The notes beneath the pieces are model-generated. The model saw only the letters and a program-made list of their open reading frames with translations, was not told the origin of the DNA and searched no databases. Made by a program: the position numbers and the translations under genes. Below are positions 35,941 through 45,870 of a stretch of 64,000 bases of DNA, in pieces (position 1 is the first letter of the stretch; each line of letters opens with the position of its first letter). The stretch covers positions 1,674,001-1,738,000 of the forward strand of contig NZ_CP009434.1 of assembly GCF_000960995.1 (NCBI RefSeq), read 5' to 3'. The stretch is from Burkholderia glumae LMG 2196 = ATCC 33617 (lineage in GTDB: Bacteria > Pseudomonadota > Gammaproteobacteria > Burkholderiales > Burkholderiaceae).

Positions 35941-36543
35941 TTCGGCCTGGCGCCTGCCAGCCGCGCTCGCGGCGGCCGGCGCGTGGGCGGCGCGGCAGGT
36001 TCGCGGCGCGCCGCGCATCGGCCCGGCGCGGGCGGGGCGGTTGCGCCATCGCCGGCGGTCGCGCCGGGCCGGAATAACGGCGCCGGCTTTCCCGCCGGGC
36101 CGGCATGGATGCGCCCGCAACGGCCGCCCGGGCATGAAACCTGCTGCATGGATTCCGGCCGGCCGCGCGGCCGCTCGACGCTGCTGCGCCGCCGCACTAT
36201 CGGCCGATATAGCTTCAGCATGCGTTTCGCCAGGCTTTTGATAATTTGTTAAATCGATTCGATACGGTGCATTGAAACGACAAAGCAAATTTCAGTGCGC
36301 AAATGCAATGCCGGCGGCCTTGCGCAGACCCGGGTCGTCGCGCCGTGGTCCGCGCCCGGCGTGCCTTTGCACGTTTTTTCACGGTTGGCAACCGCCGCGC
36401 GCGATTGTGTCCCGACTGTAACGTTTGCCGGACGGTGGATATCCGCGCCGGAGTTCTTTGGCTAGAATCGCCGTATCCAAAAAAGACAGTCGGATCGCGT
36501 GATCCATGACTTCGTCGTTTTCCCATCGCTGCCATGAAAATCG
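35941..36543. other. Intergenic region upstream of the pel operon
   Basis: 603 bp. The centre (36230-36310) is AT-richer than the surroundings and is the likely place for regulatory proteins. TAGAAT at 36463-36468 could serve as -10 box of the pel promoter, with no good -35. I saw no clear FleQ-type box. Confidence 0.4.
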
Positions 36544-39504
36544 ATGACAACACGCCGACGCCTTGCCGATTCCCGCGACCCGTTACGCACCGCCGCGGCA
36601 CTTGATGCCGCCTCGCGGGCAGCGGCCGCGATCGGGCGCCGCCTCGGCGCCGCGGCGAGGGCGATCGGCACGCTGATGGCGGCGGCGGCCTTGGGGCTCG
36701 CGGCGGCGCCGGCCGCGCTGGCCGCCGACGCGGCCGATGCCGCGGCGGTGCCGGCACCGCAGGCCGCGGCGCCGGCCGGCAATGCCGCTCAGCCTTCGTT
36801 CGCCCTCTACTACGGCGCGCATCCTCCCGTCGAACTGCTGTCCGCCTACGACGCGGCCGTGGTCGAGCCCGACAGCGGCTTCGATCCGCTCGCGCATCCG
36901 CTGCCGCACACCACCTGGTTCGCCTATGCCAGCGTGGGCGAGGTGCTGCCCTCGCGTGCCTACTACCCGGCGATCCCGAAGTCCTGGTTCGCCGGCAGCA
37001 ACGCGACGTGGGCCTCCCGCGTGATCGACCAGAGCCAGCCGCAGTGGCCGGCCTTCTTCGTCGATCAGGTGATCCGCCCGCTGTGGGAGAAGGGCTACCG
37101 CGGCTTCTTTCTCGACACGCTCGATTCCTACCAGCTGGCCGCCACCACCGACGAGGCGCGCGCGCGCCAGCAGGCCGGGCTGGTGGCCGTGATCCGCGCG
37201 ATCCGCGCGCGCTACCCGCAGGCCAAGCTGATCCTGAACCGCGGCTTCGAGATCATGCCGCAGGTGCACGACCAGATCTACGCGGTCGCGTTCGAGTCGC
37301 TCTACCACGGCTGGAACCAGGCGCAGCGGCGCTACGTGGCGGTGCCGCAGGCCGATCGCGACTGGCTGCTGGGGCAGGCGCGCACGATCCGCGCGCAATA
37401 CGGGCTGCCGGTGATCTCGATCGACTATTGCGCACCGGGCGACAGCGCCTGCTCGCGCGATGCGATCGAGCGGATTCGCGCCGACGGGCTGGTGCCGTTC
37501 GTGACCGACGGCGCACTCGCGACGATGGGCGTGGGCGCCGTCGAGCCGATGCGCCGCCGCATCCTGGTGCTGCAGGACCCGCCGCCGCGCACCGACCTGA
37601 ACGTCTCGCCGGGCGTGCGTTATCTGGCGATGCCGCTCAACTATCTCGGCTATCGGATCGACTACGTGGACGCGCGCGGCCCGCTGCCCGACGGCCCGCT
37701 CGCCGACCGTTACGCGGGCATCGTGCTGTGGCTCAACAACGACGTGCCGCGCGGCGCGGCCTATCGGGCCTGGTTCGAGGCGCAGGTGGACGCGCACATC
37801 CCGATCGCGGTGTTCGCCTCGTTCGGCACGCCGCTCGACGTGCAACTCGCGCGCAAGCTGGATCTGACCATGGTGGACGGCGCGCCCGCCGACGGCCGGC
37901 TCGACGTGGCGTCCTACGATCGCGCGATGATGGGCTTCGAGATGAAGCCGGTGGCCGACCCGCGCGACTACACGGCGGTGCGCGCCGGCGCCCATAGCCG
38001 CTCGCTGCTGCGGCTGCGCTCGGGCGCCTTCGAGATCGACGGCGCGGCGCTCACGCCGTGGGGCGGCTATGTGATGCGGCCGTTCGGCGTCTATTCGCTG
38101 GGCGCCGTCAACCAGGCGCGCTGGGTCACGCAGCCGCTCGAATTCCTGCGCGCGGCGCTGCGCCTGCCCACCGACATGCCGGTGCCCGACACCACCACCG
38201 GCAACGGCCGCCGCCTGCTGATGTCGCACATCGACGGCGACGGCTTCGCGTCGCGCGCCGAATATTCCACGCCGTCGCTGAAGAACGACGCGAACTCGCC
38301 GCTCTATTCGGGCGACACGCTGTACCGGCTGCTGCGCGACTCGGGCATGCCGACCACGGTGTCGCTGATCGAGGGCGAGGTCAGCGACCAGGGGCCGTTT
38401 CGCGCGTTCGCCGCGCACCTGCGCGCGATCGGCCACAAGCTCTTCGAGCTGCCCAACGTGGAGGTCGCCACCCACACCTATACGCACCCGCTGCAATGGA
38501 TGCGCGTGACGGGGCTGGGCGTGTCCAGCAACGACGCGCCGGCCGAGGGCGACGGCGGCAACAGCACCAGCGGCCTGTCGATCAACATCCCCGGCTATAC
38601 GTTCAGCATCGACCGCGAGGTGGGCGGCTCGATCGCCTATCTCGACCGCAACGTCGCGCCGGCCGCCAAGCCGGTGAAGATGGTGCTCTGGAGCGGCGAC
38701 TGCCAGGTGCCGGCGCCGGTGCTGAAGGCCGCCTATCAGGCCGGCGTGCTGAACATGAACGGCGGCGACACGGTGATCACCAAAAGCTACCCGAGCTGGA
38801 CCGCCATCGCGCCGCTCGGCGTGATGAAGGACGGCTACTACCAGGTGTTTGCGCCGAACCAGAACGAGGAGCTCTACACCGATCTCTGGCACGGCCCGTT
38901 CTTCGGCTTCACGCGCGTGCTCGAAACCTTCGCGATGACCGACGCGCCGATCCGCTTCAAGCCGATGGACATCTACTACCACATGTTCTCGGGCACCAAG
39001 CTCGCATCGATGAAGGCGCTCGAGACGGTCTTCAAGACCGTGCTGGCGCAGCCGGTCACGCCGGTGTTCTCGTCGGACTACGCGCGCAAGGTGCTCGACT
39101 GGCTCGACGTGAGCGTGGCGCGCGACGGCGCCGCCTGGGTGGTGCGCGACGCCGGACGGCTGCGCACCGTGCGGCTGCCGCCGGGCAGGGTGCCCGACCT
39201 GCGCACCGCCACCGGCGTGGCCGGCTACGCGCCCGGCCCGGGCGGCACCTACGTGCATCTGGCCGGCAGCGAGGCACGCTTCGTCGTGATCGACGCCGCG
39301 CGCGCGCCGCGCGTGCCGTATCTGGCCGATGCCAACGGCGAGCTCGACGGTTTCGAGCGCGACGCGCGCGGTTTCTCGTTCGACCTGCATTCGCTGGTCG
39401 CGCCGCAGTTCCGCCTCGCGAACGCCGGTGCGTGCCGCGTGACCCGCCATCCCGTGGCTTCCCACCCTTCGAGCCTGCATGTCGACGTCGCCTGCGACCT
39501 CTGA
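36544..39504 (+). CDS. pelA: Pel polysaccharide deacetylase/hydrolase PelA
   Basis: A 986-residue periplasmic protein that deacetylates and trims the Pel exopolysaccharide (a cationic GalN/GalNAc polymer). The leader is unusually long (hydrophobic core about 42-60, ending in AALAAD). A GH166-type glycosidase domain follows (about 75-330) with likely catalytic residues Asp191 in GFFLDTLDSY and Glu251 in VAFESLYHGW. A middle reductase-like domain precedes the carbohydrate-esterase domain, which shows SHIDGDGF (His562, Asp564) and HTYTHPLQW (His644, His648). The C-terminal part is beta-rich. It is close to the length of the Pseudomonas aeruginosa protein (about 950). The stop overlaps pelB by 26 bp. 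Confidence 0.95.
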   Translation: MTTRRRLADSRDPLRTAAALDAASRAAAAIGRRLGAAARAIGTLMAAAALGLAAAPAALAADAADAAAVPAPQAAAPAGNAAQPSFALYYGAHPPVELLSAYDAAVVEPDSGFDPLAHPLPHTTWFAYASVGEVLPSRAYYPAIPKSWFAGSNATWASRVIDQSQPQWPAFFVDQVIRPLWEKGYRGFFLDTLDSYQLAATTDEARARQQAGLVAVIRAIRARYPQAKLILNRGFEIMPQVHDQIYAVAFESLYHGWNQAQRRYVAVPQADRDWLLGQARTIRAQYGLPVISIDYCAPGDSACSRDAIERIRADGLVPFVTDGALATMGVGAVEPMRRRILVLQDPPPRTDLNVSPGVRYLAMPLNYLGYRIDYVDARGPLPDGPLADRYAGIVLWLNNDVPRGAAYRAWFEAQVDAHIPIAVFASFGTPLDVQLARKLDLTMVDGAPADGRLDVASYDRAMMGFEMKPVADPRDYTAVRAGAHSRSLLRLRSGAFEIDGAALTPWGGYVMRPFGVYSLGAVNQARWVTQPLEFLRAALRLPTDMPVPDTTTGNGRRLLMSHIDGDGFASRAEYSTPSLKNDANSPLYSGDTLYRLLRDSGMPTTVSLIEGEVSDQGPFRAFAAHLRAIGHKLFELPNVEVATHTYTHPLQWMRVTGLGVSSNDAPAEGDGGNSTSGLSINIPGYTFSIDREVGGSIAYLDRNVAPAAKPVKMVLWSGDCQVPAPVLKAAYQAGVLNMNGGDTVITKSYPSWTAIAPLGVMKDGYYQVFAPNQNEELYTDLWHGPFFGFTRVLETFAMTDAPIRFKPMDIYYHMFSGTKLASMKALETVFKTVLAQPVTPVFSSDYARKVLDWLDVSVARDGAAWVVRDAGRLRTVRLPPGRVPDLRTATGVAGYAPGPGGTYVHLAGSEARFVVIDAARAPRVPYLADANGELDGFERDARGFSFDLHSLVAPQFRLANAGACRVTRHPVASHPSSLHVDVACDL

Positions 39505-42500
39505 GCGCCAGCGCTTCTTTCCGCTGCCCGCCGTTCTCGTCCTCGGCTCGCTGGTCGGCGCCTTGCTGGTGCTGGCGTATCCGCGCGGCAAGCTCGAGGC
39601 GCGCATGCTGGCCGGCACCGACAGCCTGACGATCGCCTATCTCGAGGCATGGCTGCGCGTCGAGCCCGACGACGCACACGTACAGGCCGAGCTGACCCGC
39701 GCCTATTTGACGGGCGGCCGCAGCGCCGACGTCACGCGCATGCTGGCGCGGCTCGACGCCTCGCGCGATCCGGCGGCGCGGCAGAACGCGCTGGCGATCC
39801 GCATCTCGCTCGCGCAGCGCGCGCTGTACGGCCTGAAGCCGGGCGACCCGGCGCGCGCCGCGCGCATCCGCGAGCTCGACGCGCTGCTGCACGACGCCGT
39901 GGACCGGCCATGGGACGTCGAGGCGCTGACGGCGCTGGCGCGCCAGGCGCGCGGGCTCGGCGACAACGCGCTGGCGGGCCGCTACTACGCGCTGCTGGCG
40001 CAGCGCGACACGGCCCATGCCGATGCGTGGCTGGCCGAGCTGGCGGCCACGCGGCTGGGCGGCCACGACTATCGGCAGGCGGCCGATGCCTGGTTCGCGG
40101 TGCAGGCCCGTGCCACCACGCGCGCGGCGCGCCGCGACGCGTTCATCGCCGGCGTGAAGGCGCTGCAGTCGGGCAACGACATGGCGGGTGCGATGGCGGC
40201 CGCGCAGGCCCACCTCGGCGAGCTCGGCGACGATCCCGACACGCTGCGCTTCCTGTCGAGCGTCGCGCTCGCGGCGGGGCGGCCCGATCTGGCCGCGCAA
40301 TACGTGAAGCGGCTGCTGCAGGTGCTCGGCGACGCGGGGCGCAGCGGCGCCGCGCCCCGCCTCGGGCTCGCGGCCTGGCACGGCGCCGCCGGCGAGGGGC
40401 TCGACCCACGCGCGGCGCCGGCCGGGGCGGCACGGCTCGGCGCCGGCCGGCCCGTCGTGCAGCGCGATGCGCGGGGCGTCTGGCTGCGCGCCGCCTGGCT
40501 GCCGGCCGCGGCGCGGCGCGGGCCGGCGCTGCCCGGCGCGGCGCTGCGCGATGCGGCCGTGCGGGCCAGCGACGCGGCGCGGCTGGTGCGGGTGGTGCGG
40601 ATCGCCGCGAGCGGCGACGCCGTGGTCGCGCCGCCATCGCCGATCTCGCCGGCCGCGGCGATCTCGTCGGCGCCGCGCGCCGGCACGCCCGCCGCCGCGC
40701 GCGACGCGGCGCGGCTGATCCGTGTGCCGGTGCCGTCCAGCACCACGATCGCGATGGGCGCGATCTCGGGCAGCGACGCCGCAGCGGCGGCGCCCGGCGC
40801 GCCCGGCGCGCCCGGTGCCGCCGCGTCGGCGGCCCGTGCCCCGGCCGCCGACGCGCCGGCGCAGAAGGCCGGCGCCGCCGATTTCGAGCTGGCCTACCGC
40901 GTGTTCCTCGCGGCCGGCGACGTGGCGAGCGCCGAGCGCGTCGCACAGCAGGCGCTCGCGCGCGACCCGGGCTCGGATGCCTGGCGCGAGCGGCTCGCGC
41001 AGGTGGCCGAGTGGAACCATCATCCCGACGTCGCGCTCGCCAACTACCTCGCGCTCGCGCGCTCGCGCGGCGACGCGCGCGCGTGGCAGCAGGTGGCGCG
41101 GCTCGCGCCGGGCCTGAACGACCAGCGCGCGCTGCTGGCGCTGACGCTGCACCAGGCCGACGCGAACCCCGGCGACCTCAAGCGCCTGGACGCGGCCGTC
41201 GCCGCCTACGAATCGAATGCCGATCCGGACGGCGCGCTGCGCTTCCTGCAGACGCGCTTTTCCGGCCCGCTCGGCCGGCAGGCGCGCGAGCGCTATGCGA
41301 CCGAGGCCGAGCGCAAGGGCGACGACGAGCTCGCGCTTGCCACCTGGCGCGGCCTCGAACGCGACTACGGCCCGAACCCGGCCTACGCGCTGAAGATCGC
41401 GACGATGCTCTACACGCGCACGCAGTTCGCCGCCGCGCTGGCCGCGATGAACGACGCCAAGCGCGGCGCGACGCCGGCCGACGAGGACTTCTGGCGCTTC
41501 TACGCGCTGCTTGGCGCGACCACCCAGCAGCAGCGCGACACCGGCGCCGGCTATCGCGAGCTGCTGGCGAGCGGCAAGGCCACGCGCGACGATCTCGAAT
41601 CGATGATCGGCTTCTACGACGCCTCGCCGCTGGACGCGGCGCGGCTGGCCGAATACGGCTACCGCCAGTCCGGCAACGTGCGCCTGCTCACGCAGGCGAT
41701 CTACTACTACGAGCGCGCCCATGCGCGCGGCCGGATCGCGCCGCTGCTGGCCTCGCTCACGCCCGAGCAGACCGCGGCGGCCGAGCAGTCCGCGCCGTTC
41801 CTGCTGGCGCGCGCGCAGTTCGAGCGCGACGCCGGCCGCCAGGACGAGGTCGCGCGCGACGTGCAGCGCGCGCTCGCGCTCGCGCCGGACAACACCGAGG
41901 CGCAGGTCACCTGGCTCTGGTATCTGAACGATCGCGGCACCGAGGCCCAATTGCGCGAGACGATGCGCCGCGACGCGGCCCGCGCCGAAACCGATGCGCC
42001 GCTCTGGCCGCCGATGATCGCCGCCGCGCTGCGGCTCGGCGACGGCCGCCAGGCCCTGCACTACCTGCGCAAGCAGGCCGACGCGAACCGTCAGGACCCG
42101 CTCTGGCGCCTGACCTTCGCCGACGCGCTCGAACTCGACGGCCGCGCCGCCGCTGCGTGGCAGCTGCGCAGGTCGGTCTGGACCGAACTCGCGCGGCGCC
42201 GCCGCGATCCGAACGCGGCGCCGCTGCCCAAGGCCGAGCGCGAGGATCTGGCCGGCCGCTACGTCTCGCTCGTCACGCTGTTCGGCACCGGGGACCAGTC
42301 GCGCGCGGTGCTGATCCAGCTGCTGCGCGCCGACGCGACCGGCGCGCAGCAGGGCGCCGCCGCCTATCCGTCGCAGCTCGGCGACTTCGCGATGCTGCCG
42401 CCCGTCAAGCAGGAGGCGATCCGGCGCGAGCAGCGCGTGGTCTCGGCGATCGCGCGCGAGGCGGCGGTATCGTGGGCGCAGGCCCAGCAGGAGCCCGATC

Positions 42501-43693
42501 TCGAACACGCTTGGCTCACCAAGCTGTTCATCGACCGCAGCAGCCGCCCGGTGTACGCCGAGGCGCAGCTGGCGATCGACGAGGGCGACCTCAACACGCT
42601 GAACCGGCTGCTCGACACGCTGCCGGACCTGATTCCGCGCCAGAACCGCGTGGACGCGCAGGTGCTGACGGGCCGCCTGACCGATGCGCAGTCGAGCGCC
42701 TACCAGTCGCTGATCGCCACGCCGCGCGACGACGTGATGCAGCAGCAGCTGCGCGACGCGGCGCTGAAGAACGCGCAGTCGGTGAACGTCGGCACGCGCT
42801 ACAGCAACCAGGGCGCGCTGCGCTACAACGAGCAGAGCGCCTCGGTGGGCGCGCGCATCACGCCGTCGCAGAGCGTGCGGCTCGGCTACCGCCAGCGCGA
42901 GCAGTCGGGCGACGCCGCCACGCTGCCGCACATCCCGACGCAGGATCGCGTGCTGGAAGCGATGTACAAGCATCAGGGCCAGTACGACGAGGAAACCGTG
43001 ACGGTGGGCCGCCGCGAGGCGCTGCGCGACATCACCACGGCGCGCGTGGAAGGCAAGGCGCGCGTGAATTCGCGGCTGACGCTGAGCTACGCGGCCGGCT
43101 ACAACCAGACCGCCACCGAGACCACGCAGCTGAGCGTGGGCGGGGTGAAGGATCTGGCCTCGGTGGGGCTGTCCTACCAGTTCGATCCGCACTGGTTCGG
43201 CAGCGGGCGCTACGAGTACTCGCGCTTCCTCGGCCAGGACCGCGTCTATCTCGGCGACGGCCACCTGATCGAGGTGAGCGCCGGCTACAAGATCAAGGCC
43301 GACTACCCCGACTACACGATCCGCGCCGTGTTCACCCACGGCCAGTACGCCAGCGGCAACGGCACGCCGGGCGCGCGGCTCGCGGCGCTGCTGCCGGCGG
43401 GCACGCCGCTCACGGCCGCCTCGTTCATGCCGCAGACGTTCACGCAGGGCGCGCTGCTGTTCTCGTTCGGCGACGACCTGCCCGACACCTACAGCAAGGG
43501 CTGGCGCCCGATGTTCTCGGCCGGCCCGGTGCGCGATTCGCGTGCGGGCTGGACCGGCCAGGTGGAGATGGGGCTGGCCGGCAGCGTGTTCGGCGGCGAC
43601 CAGGCACTGCTCTACGGGCTGTACCAGGGGGCCTCGTCGAACAGCTCCACGTCCGTGAAGGAAGTCGGCGCGCGGTATCGCTGGCTGTACTGA
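39479..43693 (+). CDS. pelB: Pel outer-membrane export protein PelB
   Basis: A 1404-residue protein, about 200 longer than P. aeruginosa PelB. A single membrane anchor (about 15-36) is followed by a long TPR superhelix that in the family binds PelA, and by a C-terminal 16-strand outer-membrane barrel from about residue 1100 (NVGTRYSNQGALRYN to the terminal YRWLY). Residues about 285-465 are a low-complexity Ala/Pro/Arg-rich insertion between TPR blocks, which explains most of the extra length. It starts within the end of pelA. It exports the polymer through the outer membrane with PelC. Confidence 0.92.
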   Translation: MSTSPATSERQRFFPLPAVLVLGSLVGALLVLAYPRGKLEARMLAGTDSLTIAYLEAWLRVEPDDAHVQAELTRAYLTGGRSADVTRMLARLDASRDPAARQNALAIRISLAQRALYGLKPGDPARAARIRELDALLHDAVDRPWDVEALTALARQARGLGDNALAGRYYALLAQRDTAHADAWLAELAATRLGGHDYRQAADAWFAVQARATTRAARRDAFIAGVKALQSGNDMAGAMAAAQAHLGELGDDPDTLRFLSSVALAAGRPDLAAQYVKRLLQVLGDAGRSGAAPRLGLAAWHGAAGEGLDPRAAPAGAARLGAGRPVVQRDARGVWLRAAWLPAAARRGPALPGAALRDAAVRASDAARLVRVVRIAASGDAVVAPPSPISPAAAISSAPRAGTPAAARDAARLIRVPVPSSTTIAMGAISGSDAAAAAPGAPGAPGAAASAARAPAADAPAQKAGAADFELAYRVFLAAGDVASAERVAQQALARDPGSDAWRERLAQVAEWNHHPDVALANYLALARSRGDARAWQQVARLAPGLNDQRALLALTLHQADANPGDLKRLDAAVAAYESNADPDGALRFLQTRFSGPLGRQARERYATEAERKGDDELALATWRGLERDYGPNPAYALKIATMLYTRTQFAAALAAMNDAKRGATPADEDFWRFYALLGATTQQQRDTGAGYRELLASGKATRDDLESMIGFYDASPLDAARLAEYGYRQSGNVRLLTQAIYYYERAHARGRIAPLLASLTPEQTAAAEQSAPFLLARAQFERDAGRQDEVARDVQRALALAPDNTEAQVTWLWYLNDRGTEAQLRETMRRDAARAETDAPLWPPMIAAALRLGDGRQALHYLRKQADANRQDPLWRLTFADALELDGRAAAAWQLRRSVWTELARRRRDPNAAPLPKAEREDLAGRYVSLVTLFGTGDQSRAVLIQLLRADATGAQQGAAAYPSQLGDFAMLPPVKQEAIRREQRVVSAIAREAAVSWAQAQQEPDLEHAWLTKLFIDRSSRPVYAEAQLAIDEGDLNTLNRLLDTLPDLIPRQNRVDAQVLTGRLTDAQSSAYQSLIATPRDDVMQQQLRDAALKNAQSVNVGTRYSNQGALRYNEQSASVGARITPSQSVRLGYRQREQSGDAATLPHIPTQDRVLEAMYKHQGQYDEETVTVGRREALRDITTARVEGKARVNSRLTLSYAAGYNQTATETTQLSVGGVKDLASVGLSYQFDPHWFGSGRYEYSRFLGQDRVYLGDGHLIEVSAGYKIKADYPDYTIRAVFTHGQYASGNGTPGARLAALLPAGTPLTAASFMPQTFTQGALLFSFGDDLPDTYSKGWRPMFSAGPVRDSRAGWTGQVEMGLAGSVFGGDQALLYGLYQGASSNSSTSVKEVGARYRWLY

Positions 43694-43743
43694 CGCGCCA
43701 TGACAGGCTCATTCGGCATCACACGCAATCTGAGGAGAAACGC

Positions 43744-44295
43744 ATGAATACGAACCACGCATCGCGGCGCTCCCGGGCGGCCGCGCTGGTCTGCGCGGCG
43801 ACGCTCGCCGCGATGGCGCTCGGCGGCTGCGCGGTGGTCGACCGCAGCGCGGCGGTGCCCGTCTCGAAGGGCGAGGCCTGGACCGTCCTGCCGATCGCGA
43901 ACCACACCGAGACGCCGCAGGCCGGCCAGCGCGCCAGCTCGATCGCGCAGAGCCTGCTGCGCACCTACGGCTACCAGAACGTGGTGCCCTATCCGGGCGG
44001 CGGCGACGACGAGACGCTGTTCGATCCGGCCAAGCCCGACGCCCAGCAGAACGCGCTGAACTGGGCGCGCCAGCAGAACATCCGCTACGCGTTGAGCGGC
44101 GCCGTCAACGAGTGGCGCTACAAGGTGGGCGTGGACGGCGAGCCGGCCGTGGGCCTCACCTTCGAGGTGATCGACGTGCAGACCGGCAAGATCGTCTGGA
44201 CCGGCACCGGCAGCCGCACCGGCTGGAGCCGCGACGCGGTGTCGGGGGTGGCCCAGAAGCTCGAGCGCGAGCTGCTCGCGCCGCTGAACCGTTGA
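43744..44295 (+). CDS. pelC: Pel lipoprotein PelC
   Basis: A 183-residue outer-membrane lipoprotein with lipobox LGGC (Cys29). In the family PelC forms a 12-subunit ring at the periplasmic side of the PelB barrel that guides the positively charged polymer. The conserved WTVLPIANHTETPQAG start of the domain and TGKIVWTGTGSRTG with its Trp are present. AGGAG lies before the ATG. The length is close to the P. aeruginosa protein (172). It is followed by the 38-bp tandem duplication. Confidence 0.92.
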   Translation: MNTNHASRRSRAAALVCAATLAAMALGGCAVVDRSAAVPVSKGEAWTVLPIANHTETPQAGQRASSIAQSLLRTYGYQNVVPYPGGGDDETLFDPAKPDAQQNALNWARQQNIRYALSGAVNEWRYKVGVDGEPAVGLTFEVIDVQTGKIVWTGTGSRTGWSRDAVSGVAQKLERELLAPLNR

Positions 44296-44320
44296 GCGGT
44301 GCCGGCCAGGCGGGGCGCGC

Positions 44321-44396
44321 GATGAAGCGGACTTCGACATCGATCAGGCGGTGCGCATGATGAAGCGGACTTCGACATCGATCAGGCGGTGCGCAT
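44321..44396 (+). repeat. 38-bp perfect tandem duplication in the pelC-pelD junction
   Basis: Copies at 44321-44358 and 44359-44396, each beginning GATGAAGCGGACTTCG and ending GGTGCGCAT, are identical. Each contains a 12-codon frame, MKRTSTSIRRCA. The second copy of this frame stops at 44398, overlapping the pelD ATG (44395) in an ATGA arrangement. The length is not a multiple of three. Confidence 0.9.
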
Positions 44397-45870
44397 GAAT
44401 ACGCAGGCAACGGGGCCGGGCGAGCCCGGCAAGCGCGGGGCGCCGGCGCGCACCGTGCGCGCCACCGGCGCGGCCGCATGGTGGAGCGCGCTGATCGCGC
44501 CGCCCGACCGCTCGCCGCGGCGGCGCGCGATCGCGCTGGCCGAGACGCTGGTCTTCACGCTGGTGGTGATCGCGCTGTGCCGCGTGTTCGCGGCCGACGA
44601 TCCGCTGCTGATCCACGCCGGCTTCGGCTGGATCTGGCTCGCGCCGGTGCTGATCGCGCTGCGCGCCGGCTCGGCCGCGGGCCTCGTGTCGGGCTTCATG
44701 GTGCTGGCCGCCTGGTATCTGCTGTATCCGGCCGTGCCGGTGCCGGCCGCCGCGGCTGGCTTCGCGGGCGAGACCACCCTGGTGCGGCCGTTCCCGACCG
44801 GATTCTTCTTCGGCGGCTTCCTGCTCACGCTGCTGACCGGCCAGTTCGGCGACATCTGGATCGCGCGGCTGCGCCAGAACCGCATCGCCAACGATTACCT
44901 GTCCGAGCGCCTGTCGATCCTGACGCGCAACCAGTTCATGCTGCGGCTCTCGCACGAGCGGCTCGAGCAGGACCTGCTGAGCCGCCCGGCCACGCTGCGC
45001 GATTCGCTCGCGCGGCTGCGCGCGGTGGTGTTCGACGCCACGCCGTCGGCGGCCGAGCAGGGCGAGGTCGCGCTGCGCGGCGCGCAGGCGTTCCTCGACG
45101 CGGCCGCGCAGGCGGTACAGCTCGAAGTGGCGAGCGTGCACGCCTGGCGGCACGGCGCACCGGCCGCCGAGGCGGCCGCCGCGATCGGCGGCGCCGCGCC
45201 GCTCGACGCCGGCGATCCGCTGGTGCGCGAGGCGCTCGACACGCGCAAGCTGGTCCACGTCGAGGCGCGCGGCGACGCGGCCGCCTCGATCGGCAGCCGC
45301 TATCTGGCCTGCGTGCCGCTGCTGGACGTGAAGGGCGCGCCGGTGGGGGTGATGGCGATCGAGCGCATGCCGTTCCTCGCGCTCACGCGCGACAACCTGC
45401 AGTTCCTGCTGGTGCTCTGCAACTTCTACGCGGACGGCGTGCGCCATGCCGAGGTCACGCGCGAGATGCTGGCGGCGTTCCCCGACTGTCCGCACCGCTT
45501 CGCGCTCGACTACGCGCGGCTCGTCCACCTGCGTCGCGACTCCGGCGTGCTGTCGGCCGTCGTCACGCTGGTGTTCGACAGCGACGAACGCGGCGCCGCG
45601 CTCTGCGAGCACGTGGTGCGCACGCGCCGCGCGCTCGACTCGCAATGGGAGATCGTCGGCGCGCGCCGCCGTGCCGTGCTGACGCTGATGCCGCTGTCCG
45701 GCACGAGCGGCGTGGACGGCTACCTGATGCGCATCGAGGACAGCCTGCGCGCGCAGTTCGGCATCGATTTCGAGGGCGCGCACGTGGCCGTCTATTCGAT
45801 GCACGTGCCGGCCGAGGAGCCGATGCGTCCGCTCGTCAAGCTGATGGAGCACTGCGGTGTCGCCGGCTGA
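44395..45870 (+). CDS. pelD: c-di-GMP receptor PelD
   Basis: A 491-residue inner-membrane protein (P. aeruginosa 455) that switches Pel synthesis on when c-di-GMP binds. Four membrane segments lie at about 50-145 (VFTLVVIALCRVF, WIWLAPVLIAL, GFMVLAAWYLLYP, GFFFGGFLLTLLTG), then a coiled coil, a GAF domain (about 205-335) and a degenerate GGDEF domain without the catalytic motif. The inhibitory-site motif RxxD that binds the nucleotide is present as Arg412-Ala-Leu-Asp415, with a further Arg446 at the spacing of the third ligand. It starts at ATG 44395; an in-frame GTG two codons earlier is possible. The C-terminus overlaps pelE. Confidence 0.93.
   Translation: MNTQATGPGEPGKRGAPARTVRATGAAAWWSALIAPPDRSPRRRAIALAETLVFTLVVIALCRVFAADDPLLIHAGFGWIWLAPVLIALRAGSAAGLVSGFMVLAAWYLLYPAVPVPAAAAGFAGETTLVRPFPTGFFFGGFLLTLLTGQFGDIWIARLRQNRIANDYLSERLSILTRNQFMLRLSHERLEQDLLSRPATLRDSLARLRAVVFDATPSAAEQGEVALRGAQAFLDAAAQAVQLEVASVHAWRHGAPAAEAAAAIGGAAPLDAGDPLVREALDTRKLVHVEARGDAAASIGSRYLACVPLLDVKGAPVGVMAIERMPFLALTRDNLQFLLVLCNFYADGVRHAEVTREMLAAFPDCPHRFALDYARLVHLRRDSGVLSAVVTLVFDSDERGAALCEHVVRTRRALDSQWEIVGARRRAVLTLMPLSGTSGVDGYLMRIEDSLRAQFGIDFEGAHVAVYSMHVPAEEPMRPLVKLMEHCGVAG

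Noticed and set aside
39056..43339. 1427-codon minus-strand frame opposite pelB
   Set aside because: It is a high-GC shadow of pelAB with Arg/Ala-rich composition and no protein family.
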